From Prauserella muralis (GTDB lineage: Bacteria; Actinomycetota; Actinomycetes; Mycobacteriales; Pseudonocardiaceae): a stretch of DNA of 64,000 bases. The stretch is taken from contig NZ_MASW01000002.1 in the NCBI RefSeq assembly GCF_003202285.1, positions 1,240,001-1,304,000 of the forward strand, read 5' to 3'. Under the pieces are notes generated by a model, which was not told the origin of the DNA, searched no databases, and saw only the letters and a list, made by a program, of their open reading frames with translations. The first letter of the stretch is position 1; each line of letters starts with the position of its first letter. Positions 25,461 to 33,647 of the stretch are shown in pieces. A program made the translations under genes and the position numbers.

Positions 25461-26261
25461 TCAGCGGAACCGGTGCAGCGACGGGTACACCGCGAGGTCC
25501 GCCTCGATCCTGGCGGCCGTCTCCAGCAGCGGGGGCAGTAAGGCGCGGCGGCGGGACTCCGCCTGCGCTTCGGTGGCGTGGGTCGACGCGTTGATCGCGC
25601 CGATCACGTCGGAGCGCCACCGCAGCGGGACGGCGACCGCGAGCACCCCCTCCTCGAGTTCCTGGTCCACCAGTGACCAGCCCTGGTCACGTACCTTCAG
25701 CAGCTCCTGCTTCAACGAGGCCGGCTCGACCACGGTCTTGGCGGTCAGCGGGCGCAGGTCGACCCGCGCGAGGTAGGCGTCGATGTCGTCATCGGGCAGG
25801 CCGGCCAGCAGTACCCGGCCCAACGAGGTGGCATACGCGGGAAAGCGGGCTCCCACGTTGATGGTGACGGCCATGCGTCGAGGCGGCGCGACCCTGGCGA
25901 CGTAGCGGACGTCGTCACCGTCGAGCACCGCGAGCGACGCCGCCTCGCGGGACTGCTCGCCGAACCGCGCCAGGTGTGGCTGGGCGACATCCGGGAGGGA
26001 CAAGTTGGACAGGTAGGCGTACCCGAGCCCGAGTACGGCCGGCCGCAACTCGAACAGGCCATCCCGCTGATCGACGAAGCCCAGCGCGACGAGGGTGAAC
26101 AGAAACCGGCGCGCGGCCGCGGGGGTGAGCCCGGTCGCCTTGGCGACCTCACTGAGTGACATCCTCGGCCGTTCCGCGTCGAACGCCTTGATCACGGCGA
26201 GTCCGCGCTGAAGGGACTGGACGAACTCCGGCGGGTGGGCGCCTGTGGGTTCGGCTGTCAT
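25461..26261 (-). CDS. IclR-family transcriptional regulator, copy 2
   Basis: A 266-residue regulator clearly paralogous to the downstream gene: winged helix FVQSLQRGLAVIKAFDAERPR with SLSEVAKATGLTPAAARRFLFTL, then the effector domain AQPHLARFGEQSREAASLAVLDGDDVRYVARV. The start ATG at 26261 is preceded by GGAGGACAAGGA. It is divergent from the MFS transporter, and two IclR-like operators lie in the 308-bp gap, one near each gene, suggesting autoregulation and control of the transporter/oxygenase operon. Confidence 0.88.
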   Translation of the reverse strand: MTAEPTGAHPPEFVQSLQRGLAVIKAFDAERPRMSLSEVAKATGLTPAAARRFLFTLVALGFVDQRDGLFELRPAVLGLGYAYLSNLSLPDVAQPHLARFGEQSREAASLAVLDGDDVRYVARVAPPRRMAVTINVGARFPAYATSLGRVLLAGLPDDDIDAYLARVDLRPLTAKTVVEPASLKQELLKVRDQGWSLVDQELEEGVLAVAVPLRWRSDVIGAINASTHATEAQAESRRRALLPPLLETAARIEADLAVYPSLHRFR

Positions 26262-26344
26262 CCGCGTCCTTGTCCTCCAGGTAGTCCGCAACGCGGCTCC
26301 GGTCGAAAGTTTTCTGGCGCCTGCGGCGCGTCATCCGTACAAAG

Positions 26345-26357
26345 TTCTGATAGCGAA
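26345..26357 (+). promoter_or_regulatory. IclR-like operator copy 1
   Basis: TTCTGATAGCGAA lies 84 bp upstream of the IclR start. It shares AAGTTC-NN-ATAGCGAAA with the second copy at 26543. TTC...GAA symmetry is typical of PcaR/PobR-type sites. The assignment to these regulators is inference. Confidence 0.45.
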
Positions 26358-26488
26358 AGGTAGCGGCATCGATCCGTCCGGTCAAACCGGGTGCGCGTCG
26401 GGACGACGGGGCCGGAAGCGGGGAGCGTGCGCTCGGTCGAACGTGGGCGGCCAGCACCTGGACAGCCTATAGCCAGCATATCCCGCTA

Positions 26489-26518
26489 TTGACGCCGGCA
26501 GTGCCGTCTGCTTAACCT
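26489..26518 (+). promoter_or_regulatory. Probable promoter of the MFS/Rieske genes
   Basis: TTGACG (26489-26494) and TAACCT (26513-26518) are separated by 18 bp, a fair sigma-70-type pair. The operator at 26543-26555 would lie about 20 nt downstream of the start point, fitting repression. Confidence 0.45.
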
Positions 26519-26542
26519 CGGCCAACCGTAATGCGCACTAAG

Positions 26543-26555
26543 TTCGTATAGCGAA
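26543..26555 (+). promoter_or_regulatory. IclR-like operator copy 2
   Basis: TTCGTATAGCGAA is a palindrome (TTCG-N5-CGAA) just upstream of the MFS ribosome site. It is the closer match to perfect symmetry of the two copies. The rest of the 26262-26569 gap shows no further structure I can name. Confidence 0.5.
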
Positions 26556-26569
26556 AAGAGGTGCTCCTC

Positions 26570-27796
26570 GTGAACGAGGGCTTGGCCGCCGACCGGTCCG
26601 CGGCGGCGCGCGCGGGAGCGCGTGCCACGGGCTTCGGCGCGGTCCTCGTTCTCGCCATGGGTATCGGCCCGCTCGCCGTCTACGCACTGAGTGCGCTGAG
26701 CCCGCTGGTCACCTCCGCGCTGAACCTCAACCGAACCCAGCTCGGCCTCCTCGCGACCATCGCTTTCATCGCGGCGGCGATCAGCTCGGGAGTGGTGGGC
26801 CGGGCCGCGGATGTGCTCAGCGCGAGGCTGGTCATGGCGGTGCTCTTTCTTGCTGCCGGCGTCGCGCTGCTCGCGATCGGTCTGGCGCGCTCGTACCTGT
26901 GGCTCCTCATCGCCGTCGCCGTGTCCGGCTCCGCCCAGGCCTTGTCCAACCCGATCACCAACCGGCTCATCTCGTCGCACATCCCGCCGGGTCGGCGCGG
27001 CGCGTTGATGGGCGTCAAGCAGTCGGGCGTACAGATGAGCCAGTTCGTGGCCGGACTCGCCCTCCCCAGTGTCGCGCTGCTGCTCGGGTGGCGCGGTGCC
27101 ATCGCGACCGCGGCCGCCTTCGCGCTGCCTGGCCTGGCCCTGCTGCACCACTCCATCCCCGCCCACAAATCGGCCACGCAGTTCGCCGGCAGCCGACGCG
27201 CCCGCGACCTGCCGAAGGCCGTGTGGTGGCTCGGTGGCTACGCGTTCCTCACGGGCGCCGCCGTGCAGGCGACGAACGTCTACCTGCCACTGTTCGGGTA
27301 CGAACGGCTCCATCTCCCTGTCGCCACGGCAGGGCTCGCCGCGGCGATGGTCGGAGGGGTGGGCCTCGCCGCCCGCATCGTGTGGGGACAGCTGGCCGAC
27401 CGGTGCCGGCTGCCGCATCGCCCGCTGGCTTTCCTGGCCGGCGCCTCCGCCGTTTCGGCCCTCGTCCTGCTCGCCGCCGGTATCGCCGGCTGGGCGTGGC
27501 TCATGTGGCTCGCAGCAGCACTGTTCGGCGCGTCCGGCATCGCCACGAACGTCGTCGCGATGCTCGCGATCGTCCGGGTGGCTGATCCGAGCGTGGTCGG
27601 GACCGCGTCCGGTGTGCTGGCCGTCGGACTGTATCTCGGTTTCGCTGTCGGACCGGTCTGCTTCGGCAGTGTCGTCGACGCTCTCGGCTACTCCACCGGG
27701 TGGGCCGGCGTGGCCGCGGTCTCCGTCGCAGCGGCCACCGTGGCCCTGCTGTGGCGCACTCGCGACGGCGGTCGCCCGGCACACCCGGCCCACTGA
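26570..27796 (+). CDS. Major facilitator superfamily transporter
   Basis: A 408-residue, about 12-helix membrane carrier. The loop after helix 2 (GRAADVLSARLVMAVLF) and RIVWGQLADRCRLPHRPL after helix 8 are MFS signature loops. The GTG at 26570 is chosen because AAGAGG (26555-26560) is correctly spaced for it; a GTG at 26561 is directly abutting. It is followed after 41 bp by the Rieske oxygenase gene, so it probably imports the oxygenase substrate or exports a product. Similar carriers serve small organic acids; the substrate is unknown. Confidence 0.8.
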   Translation: MNEGLAADRSAAARAGARATGFGAVLVLAMGIGPLAVYALSALSPLVTSALNLNRTQLGLLATIAFIAAAISSGVVGRAADVLSARLVMAVLFLAAGVALLAIGLARSYLWLLIAVAVSGSAQALSNPITNRLISSHIPPGRRGALMGVKQSGVQMSQFVAGLALPSVALLLGWRGAIATAAAFALPGLALLHHSIPAHKSATQFAGSRRARDLPKAVWWLGGYAFLTGAAVQATNVYLPLFGYERLHLPVATAGLAAAMVGGVGLAARIVWGQLADRCRLPHRPLAFLAGASAVSALVLLAAGIAGWAWLMWLAAALFGASGIATNVVAMLAIVRVADPSVVGTASGVLAVGLYLGFAVGPVCFGSVVDALGYSTGWAGVAAVSVAAATVALLWRTRDGGRPAHPAH

Positions 27797-27837
27797 CAAC
27801 CCACGACCTCGGTCGATCACCCACGGAAAGGATGAGC

Positions 27838-29124
27838 ATGCTGTCGCAGGAGCAGAACGAGAAGCTGGTGCGGACCGGTCCCGGAACCCCGATGGGTCAG
27901 CTGTTCCGCCGCTACTGGATCCCCGCGCTGCTCGCCGAGGAGATCCCCGAACCCGACTGCCCACCGGTGCGGACCAAGCTGCTCGGGGAGCAGCTCATCG
28001 CGTTCCGCGACACCGACGGCCGCATCGGGCTGCTCGACGAGTTCTGCGCGCACCGCACCGCGTCGCTGTTCTTCGGGCGCAACGAGGAGTGCGGTCTGCG
28101 CTGCTCCTACCACGGCTGGAAGTACGACGTCGAGGGCAACTGCGTCGACATGCCGTCCGAACCCGAGGACTCCCGCTTCAAGGACAAGATCAAGCTGCGC
28201 TCCTACCCGTGCGTGGAGCGCGCGGGCGTCATCTGGGCGTACCTGGGGCCCGAAGGCACCCAGCCGCCGTTGCCGGAACTGGAGTGGGCGACGCTCGACG
28301 CCGACCAGCGGTTCGTGTCGAAGCGGTGGCAGGAGTCGAACTACCTGCAGGCCATGGAGGGCGGGATCGACTCGAGTCACGTCTCGTTCGCCCACCGCTA
28401 CAACATCGACACCGACCCGATGCACGCGGGCACGCCCGGCCTGGAATACCTTAAGGCCGACACGCGGCCCAAGTTCGAGGTGGCCGAGTCCGACGGAGGT
28501 CTGGTGATCGGCGCCCGCCGGGTCGCCGACGACGAGAACTACTACTGGCGGATCACCCAGTGGATCATGCCGTGGTACACGATCATCCCACCGTTCGGCA
28601 CCCACAACCCGCTGGGCGCGCACGCCTGGGTGCCCATCGACGACGAGAACTGCTGGGCCTGGAGCATCAACTACCACCCCACCAGGCCGCTGACGGAGCC
28701 TGAGCTGGAGTCCATGCGTGCCGGCGAGGGCATCCACGTGAAGTACGTCCCCGGCACCTACCGGCCACTGGCGAACCGGGACAACGACTACCTCATCGAC
28801 CGGCAGGCACAGCGGGAGCGACGCAGTTTCAGCGGCGTCGAGGGCATCTCCGCGCAGGACTTCTCGCTGCAGGAGAGCATGGGCACGATCGCCGACCGGA
28901 CCAAGGAACGCCTGGGCACCAGTGACGCCGCGATCATCCTCGCCCGGCGCAGGCTGCTGGCCGCGGTGGAGGACCTGGAGGAGGGCAACCCCCTGCCGGG
29001 TACCGAACCCGTGCACCAGCAGGTCCGCTCAGCGTCTCTCGTGCTGCCGAACTCGGTGCCCTTCCACGAAGGCGCCAGCTCCGCGCTCGTGGCGCGGCCC
29101 GGCCAGGAGTTCGTCTCGATCTGA
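27838..29124 (+). CDS. Rieske non-heme iron oxygenase, large subunit (phthalate-dioxygenase type)
   Basis: A 428-residue oxygenase. The Rieske [2Fe-2S] ligands are C70-x-H72 and C89-x2-H92 (CAH ... CSYH). The mononuclear iron site is GIDSSHVSFAH with His181 and His186. The family (phthalate 4,5-dioxygenase-like) hydroxylates or demethylates aromatic rings using electrons from a class IA reductase, here probably the gene at 33644. The ATG at 27838 is chosen over that at 27832 for spacing from GGAAAGG. The transporter and dehydrogenase genes lie between oxygenase and reductase, which is an unusual order. Confidence 0.88.
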   Translation: MLSQEQNEKLVRTGPGTPMGQLFRRYWIPALLAEEIPEPDCPPVRTKLLGEQLIAFRDTDGRIGLLDEFCAHRTASLFFGRNEECGLRCSYHGWKYDVEGNCVDMPSEPEDSRFKDKIKLRSYPCVERAGVIWAYLGPEGTQPPLPELEWATLDADQRFVSKRWQESNYLQAMEGGIDSSHVSFAHRYNIDTDPMHAGTPGLEYLKADTRPKFEVAESDGGLVIGARRVADDENYYWRITQWIMPWYTIIPPFGTHNPLGAHAWVPIDDENCWAWSINYHPTRPLTEPELESMRAGEGIHVKYVPGTYRPLANRDNDYLIDRQAQRERRSFSGVEGISAQDFSLQESMGTIADRTKERLGTSDAAIILARRRLLAAVEDLEEGNPLPGTEPVHQQVRSASLVLPNSVPFHEGASSALVARPGQEFVSI

Positions 29125-29177
29125 CAAGCGTCCAACGGTGGCCTCGCACGAGGTCCTGACAGGAAGGAACAACCGGC

Positions 29178-30251
29178 ATGAAGAGGACCACGAAGGTCGG
29201 CGCCGCCCTGCCCTCGGTGCTGGTAACGGCCGCGCTGCTCACCGCCTGCGGCGAGGACACGCCCGCGGCGGGCGGGAGCTGCGCGGGCAGCGAGGTCACC
29301 GTCGGCATCACCAACAGCTCCAGCGACGCGCCGCTGTACATCGCCGACGAGAAGGGCTACTTCAAGGACGAGGGCCTTTCGGTGAAGCTCCAGCCCTTCG
29401 ACTCGGCCGCCAAGATGATCGCGCCACTTGGCTCCGGGCAGCTCGACGTCGGCGCGGGGGCACCCTCGGCCGGCTTCTACAACGCCGTCGGCCGCGACCT
29501 GCCCATCCGCATCGTCGCCGACAAGGGGTCGATGCCCGAGCACTACGGTTACATGCCGTTGCTGGTGCGCAAGGATCTCGTCGACTCGGGCAAGGTCGGC
29601 GAGATCGCCGATCTGAAGGGACGCACGGTCGCCGAGCCGGCACAGGCAACGGCGACCTCGTCCACACTGGGCACGATGCTCGGCAGCGCCGACCTCACCT
29701 ACGACGACGTCAAGCACGAGTACATCGGGTTCGCCGAACACGTCACCGCATTCCAGAACGGCGCGATCGACGCGGCGCTCACCACCGAGCCGTCCGCGAC
29801 GGTCGCCGAGGAGCGGGGCGTCGCCGAACGACTCGCCACCCCGCCGGACTTCTACGACCAGCAACAACTGGCCGTTCTCCTGTACAGCGGAACCTTTGCC
29901 GAGGAGGAGAAGGCTGTCGGCACCTGCTTCATGGCGGCCTATCTTCGCGGTGCCCGTGACTACATGTCCGCGTTCGAGAACGGCAAGCTCAGGGAAGGCG
30001 AGCGGAGTGACGAGGTCGTGGACATCGTCACGGAGGCTGTCGGGTTGGAACCGGCCCTCTACCGCAAGATCGTACCGAACTACGTCGACCCTGACGGGCA
30101 GGTCAATGTCGAGAGCCTGAGGAAGGACTACACCTTCTTCAAGGACCAGGGCCTGTTGCAGGCCGATGTGGACGTCGACGGAATCGTCGACTCGTCGTTC
30201 GCCACAGCCGCGGTCGGCAAGCTCGGCGAGTACCAGCAGGCAAGCTCCTGA
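29178..30251 (+). CDS. SsuA/NMT1-type substrate-binding lipoprotein
   Basis: A 357-residue exported protein. The signal peptide ends in a lipobox (LLTAC), with Cys near residue 25 as the lipid site. The body (VTVGITNSSSDAPLYIADEKGYFKDEGLSV) is the NMT1/SsuA periplasmic-binding fold, used for sulfonates, nitrate, taurine, pyrimidine precursors and phthalate-like compounds. It is followed by matching permease and ATPase genes, completing an importer. With an adjacent Rieske oxygenase, an aromatic acid or sulfonate ligand is plausible (inference). A good AGGAAGGA site precedes the ATG. Confidence 0.88.
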   Translation: MKRTTKVGAALPSVLVTAALLTACGEDTPAAGGSCAGSEVTVGITNSSSDAPLYIADEKGYFKDEGLSVKLQPFDSAAKMIAPLGSGQLDVGAGAPSAGFYNAVGRDLPIRIVADKGSMPEHYGYMPLLVRKDLVDSGKVGEIADLKGRTVAEPAQATATSSTLGTMLGSADLTYDDVKHEYIGFAEHVTAFQNGAIDAALTTEPSATVAEERGVAERLATPPDFYDQQQLAVLLYSGTFAEEEKAVGTCFMAAYLRGARDYMSAFENGKLREGERSDEVVDIVTEAVGLEPALYRKIVPNYVDPDGQVNVESLRKDYTFFKDQGLLQADVDVDGIVDSSFATAAVGKLGEYQQASS

Positions 30252-30275
30252 GCGGCGCGGACAGGAGGCTGAGCC

Positions 30276-31103
30276 ATGGTGACCAGTGAAATGCCGGCAG
30301 AGGTCGGCACGAAAGGACGTGCGCAACGTCCGAAGCGCCGCTCGGGCGGACGTGGCCGGGACTCGGCGCTCGCGGTCCTCACTCCGGTGGTCCTGCTCCT
30401 CGTCTGGGAGCTGCTGGTACGAGTCGATGCCGTGGACGCGCGGTTCTTTCCCGCGCCGAGCGCCATCTTCGAGCAGATGTTGACGATGATGTCCAGCGGT
30501 GAGCTCTGGGATCACACGGTGGCAAGCCTGCGGCGGCTGTTCATCGGGTTCTGGCTCGGCTTGGTTCCCGCGTTGCTGCTGGGTGTCGTGATGGGACTGT
30601 CCCGGTCACTACGGGCCGCGATCAGCCCGCTGGTTTCGGGGACCTACCCGATCCCGAAGAGCGCGTTGCTTCCCCTGATCTTGCTGATCTTCGGGCTCGG
30701 CGAGATGTCGAAGATCGTCATGGTGGCGATCGGCGTGTTCTATCCCGTGGTGCTGAACACGATGGCCGGAGTCCTCCAGATCCAGCCGATGTATTACGAC
30801 GTGGCGAAGAACTTCGGCGCCCGGCGCTGGCAGGTTTTCCGCACCGTGGCGTTGCCCGGCGCCATGCCGAGCATCATGACCGGGGTCGAGCTGGGCGCGG
30901 GACTCGGGCTGATCCTGATCGCGATTGCCGAGATGGTCGGCGCGAACAGCGGTCTGGGTTTCATGATCTGGAACGCCTGGGAGCTCTACTCCGTGGAGAC
31001 GATGTATGTCGGGCTGCTCGTGATCGCGTTGATCGGGTATGGGCTGGCCCTGCTGCTCGGACAGGTCGCCCGGATCGTCACCCCATGGCAGGCACAGCGG
31101 TGA
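30276..31103 (+). CDS. SsuC-type ABC transporter permease
   Basis: A 275-residue inner-membrane permease with about six helices. The conserved EAA loop reads ISPLVSGTYPIPKSALLPLILLIFGLGEMSKI plus AKNFGARRWQVFRTVALPGAMPSIMTG. The N-terminal 30 residues are basic and cytoplasmic. AGGAGG precedes the ATG. Its 3' end lies close to the ATPase gene, which may start inside it. Confidence 0.88.
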   Translation: MVTSEMPAEVGTKGRAQRPKRRSGGRGRDSALAVLTPVVLLLVWELLVRVDAVDARFFPAPSAIFEQMLTMMSSGELWDHTVASLRRLFIGFWLGLVPALLLGVVMGLSRSLRAAISPLVSGTYPIPKSALLPLILLIFGLGEMSKIVMVAIGVFYPVVLNTMAGVLQIQPMYYDVAKNFGARRWQVFRTVALPGAMPSIMTGVELGAGLGLILIAIAEMVGANSGLGFMIWNAWELYSVETMYVGLLVIALIGYGLALLLGQVARIVTPWQAQR

Positions 31104-31150
31104 CCGGCAAACGCGTACCCATCGACAGTACCGATATCGGGAGGAACACC

Positions 31151-32026
31151 GTGGGCGCAGAGACAGCGGCAGTCGCCCCGACCAAACGGCAGGACACCGA
31201 CGTCAAGGTCGCCGTGCGAGCGGTGGCGAAGCGGTTCGACACCAGGTCCGGCACGGTCACCGCGCTCGACGAGCTGACACTGGACATCCCGCGCGGCCAG
31301 TTCTTCATGATCGTGGGGCCGAGCGGGTGCGGGAAAACCACCCTCCTGCGGATTCTCGCGGGCCTCGAGGACCCGACCACCGGCGAGGTGGAGGTCGGCA
31401 CCGCGACGGAGGGCAGGCCGGAGAACTCGATGATCTTCCAAGGCGACTCGATCTTTCCGTGGATGACGGTGTGGGACAACGCCTCGTACGGCCTGCGCAT
31501 GCGCGGCGTGCCCAGCGGCAAGATCCGGGAGGTCGTCGGCCACTACCTGGACAAGACCGGGCTGACGGCCTTCCGGGACTCCTACCCGCATCAGCTCTCC
31601 GGCGGCATGCGCCAGCGGGTGTCGATCGCCCGTGCCTTCGCCAACGACCCGGACGTGCTGCTGATGGACGAGCCGTTCTCGGCGCTGGACGAGCAGAACA
31701 AGACGCTGCTGCAGAGCGAGCTACTGCGAATCTGGGACGAGACCCGCAAAACAGTCGTGTTCATCACGCACTCGGTGGACGAGGCGGTGACGCTCGGCGA
31801 CCGGATCATGGTGATGACCTCACGCCCGGGCAATGCGAAGGCGTTCGTGGAGGTGCCATTCGAACGGCCGCGAGACGTTCTCGAACTGCGGCACCGGCCG
31901 GAGTACGGCGACATCGTTTACGACATCTGGCAGCAGTTGCGTGACGAGGTCGAGCGCAGCCAGCAGGCTCAGGCCGCCGCGCCCGCTCGCCGCGGCCGGT
32001 TCGGGCTGCGCAGGGGAGGGCGCTGA
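31151..32026 (+). CDS. SsuB-type ABC transporter ATPase
   Basis: A 291-residue ATPase: Walker A GPSGCGKTT, signature LSGGMRQRVSIARAFA, Walker B VLLMDEPFSALDE, and an H-loop ITHSVDEAV. The Q-loop reads MIFQGDSIFPWMTV, typical of the SsuB/TauB group. I choose the GTG at 31151 because GGGAGGA stands just before it; an ATG at 31085, overlapping the permease, would add 22 residues. The stop is 2 bp before the next ATG. Confidence 0.85.
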   Translation: MGAETAAVAPTKRQDTDVKVAVRAVAKRFDTRSGTVTALDELTLDIPRGQFFMIVGPSGCGKTTLLRILAGLEDPTTGEVEVGTATEGRPENSMIFQGDSIFPWMTVWDNASYGLRMRGVPSGKIREVVGHYLDKTGLTAFRDSYPHQLSGGMRQRVSIARAFANDPDVLLMDEPFSALDEQNKTLLQSELLRIWDETRKTVVFITHSVDEAVTLGDRIMVMTSRPGNAKAFVEVPFERPRDVLELRHRPEYGDIVYDIWQQLRDEVERSQQAQAAAPARRGRFGLRRGGR

Positions 32027-32028
32027 CG

Positions 32029-33159
32029 ATGGTTACCCCACCGGCCACGGCAGCGCTCGCGAGCGTCGCACTCGGCGACGGCCACGCTGAGGTGCGGGAG
32101 CTGCCACTGACCGCCTGCGCGGAGGATGCGGGCTGGCTCCGGGTAGACGCCAGCGGCATCTGCGGCACCGACGTCGCACTGTTCTCAGGGAAGCTGGCTG
32201 GGCCTTGCGTGCTGGGCCACCACGTACTCGGCCAGGTCGCCGCGCTGGGCGAGCTGGCCGCGAGCCGCTGGGACCTGGCCCAGGGCGACTGGGTGGTCGT
32301 CGAGGAGTATCTGCCGTGCGGCCAGTGTGCGCCGTGTCGCCGCGGGCGATACCGGCTGTGTCCGGACACCGACCTGTGGCGCGGTGGACGGCGGGTCGGA
32401 CTGGTCCCCGTGTCCGAGCCGCCCGGGTTGTACGGCGGGAACGCCGAGTACCTCTACCTGTCCCCGAACTCGGTGCCGCACAAGGTTCCCGAGGGTCTCG
32501 CGGCGGAGCTCGCAGTCTGGGCGCTGCCGCTGGGCAACGCGCTGGACTGGGTGCTCGGTGCAGGCAGGCTCGAGGCCGGTGAGACGGTCGTGGTGTTCGG
32601 CCCGGGCTATCACGGCATCGCCGCCGCGGCGGCCGCGAGGCACGCAGGGGCGCGGCAGGTGATCGTGTGCGGGCTGGAGCGGGACCAGGCGCGGTTGGAA
32701 CTCGCCGCGGCGCTCGGTGCCACCCCGCTGACCCTGTCCGGCGATCACCTCGTGTCCGCGATCGGCGACCTGACCGGTGGGTCGATGGCCGACGTCGTGC
32801 TCGATCTCGCGGCATCGCCGCCGGAGACCTTCACCGACGCGGCGCGCCTGCTGGGACAGGGCGGACGGCTGGTGCTGGCAGGGGCGAAGTCGCCGCCCGC
32901 GGCGAGCGTCGACACCTCCGCGCTCACCCGCTTGACCGCCACCGTCGTGGGCGTGCGCGGGCGGGCGCCGCAACGGGTGCGGCAGAGCCTGGAGCTCCTG
33001 CGCGGCGGCGGGCTGGGACTGGAGAAGGTGCCGACGGAAACGGTTGCACTGTCCGCAGTGGGCACGATGCTGGACAGGATGGCGGCCGGAACCGGGCCGG
33101 ACACCCCGCACGTCGTCGTGCGTCCCTGGCAGGACCGGCCGGCCCGAGAAAGGAGTTGA
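32029..33159 (+). CDS. Zinc-dependent alcohol dehydrogenase (MDR) with GHH in place of GHE
   Basis: A 376-residue medium-chain dehydrogenase. The catalytic zinc Cys is in GICGTD; the structural zinc lobe has four Cys (CGQCAPCRRGRYRLC). The Rossmann glycines are GPGYHG, slightly unlike the usual GxGxxG. The catalytic-zinc motif usually written GHE reads GHH (VLGHHVLGQV). Its role is probably oxidation of an alcohol or cis-diol formed in the oxygenase pathway (inference). The ATG overlaps the ribosome region of the ABC gene, and its stop overlaps the next start. Confidence 0.82.
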   Translation: MVTPPATAALASVALGDGHAEVRELPLTACAEDAGWLRVDASGICGTDVALFSGKLAGPCVLGHHVLGQVAALGELAASRWDLAQGDWVVVEEYLPCGQCAPCRRGRYRLCPDTDLWRGGRRVGLVPVSEPPGLYGGNAEYLYLSPNSVPHKVPEGLAAELAVWALPLGNALDWVLGAGRLEAGETVVVFGPGYHGIAAAAAARHAGARQVIVCGLERDQARLELAAALGATPLTLSGDHLVSAIGDLTGGSMADVVLDLAASPPETFTDAARLLGQGGRLVLAGAKSPPAASVDTSALTRLTATVVGVRGRAPQRVRQSLELLRGGGLGLEKVPTETVALSAVGTMLDRMAAGTGPDTPHVVVRPWQDRPARERS

Positions 33160-33647
33160 TGGTGAACGGGATGCGGCACTACTACGAAGCGCGTGTCCTG
33201 CTGGTTCCTCAGGGTGGTTCCGCGATCGACGTCGCGGCCACCATGCGGGACCTCGGACTGGACGGCGTGCTGACCGCGACCGAGGCCGCCGGCGGTGGCT
33301 TCGGCCTGCGGCCGCTCGGGAGGCACGGTTGGGCCGCGTCGTCCCGGGTGGACAGCGCGACCGACGCCGTCGCGGGAGCGGACATCGTCATCCTTCTCGC
33401 CACGGACCTGGCCGAGGTACACGGCGACGTGTGCGCCGAGATCGCCGAGACCGCACGGCGGGACGGTGGCCTGGTGGCCGCACTGGTCGTGGGATCCATC
33501 GGGCAGGACACCCCCGGCGGCGATGGTGCCATGGCGGCGCTGCGGGCTGCCGTGGACATGCTCGTCGTGGTGCGCGGTCCTGAACTGGCTGCTTCTTTCG
33601 TGGACGTGTTGCGTGGCGGCAGGCGCGATGGCGTGGTGGCGGCGTGA
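33159..33647 (+). CDS. Small FtsZ/tubulin-fold-like protein lacking the GTPase signature
   Basis: A 162-residue protein of unknown function. The order GGSAIDVAATMRDLGLDGVL, then GADIVILLATDL, then AEIAETARRDGGLVAALVVG, then AALRAAVDMLVVVRGPEL parallels FtsZ: GGGGNAVNRM, ADMVFVTAG, APVVAEIAKELGALTVGVV and eeLr..VDtlivIPNdrL. The FtsZ signature GGGTGTG is replaced by unrelated residues, so GTP binding is unlikely. AGGAG precedes the start; GTG at 33162 or ATG at 33171 are possible starts. It sits between a dehydrogenase and the oxygenase reductase, overlapping both, so it belongs to this pathway. The FtsZ relation is from pattern reading alone. Confidence 0.55.
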   Translation: MVNGMRHYYEARVLLVPQGGSAIDVAATMRDLGLDGVLTATEAAGGGFGLRPLGRHGWAASSRVDSATDAVAGADIVILLATDLAEVHGDVCAEIAETARRDGGLVAALVVGSIGQDTPGGDGAMAALRAAVDMLVVVRGPELAASFVDVLRGGRRDGVVAA

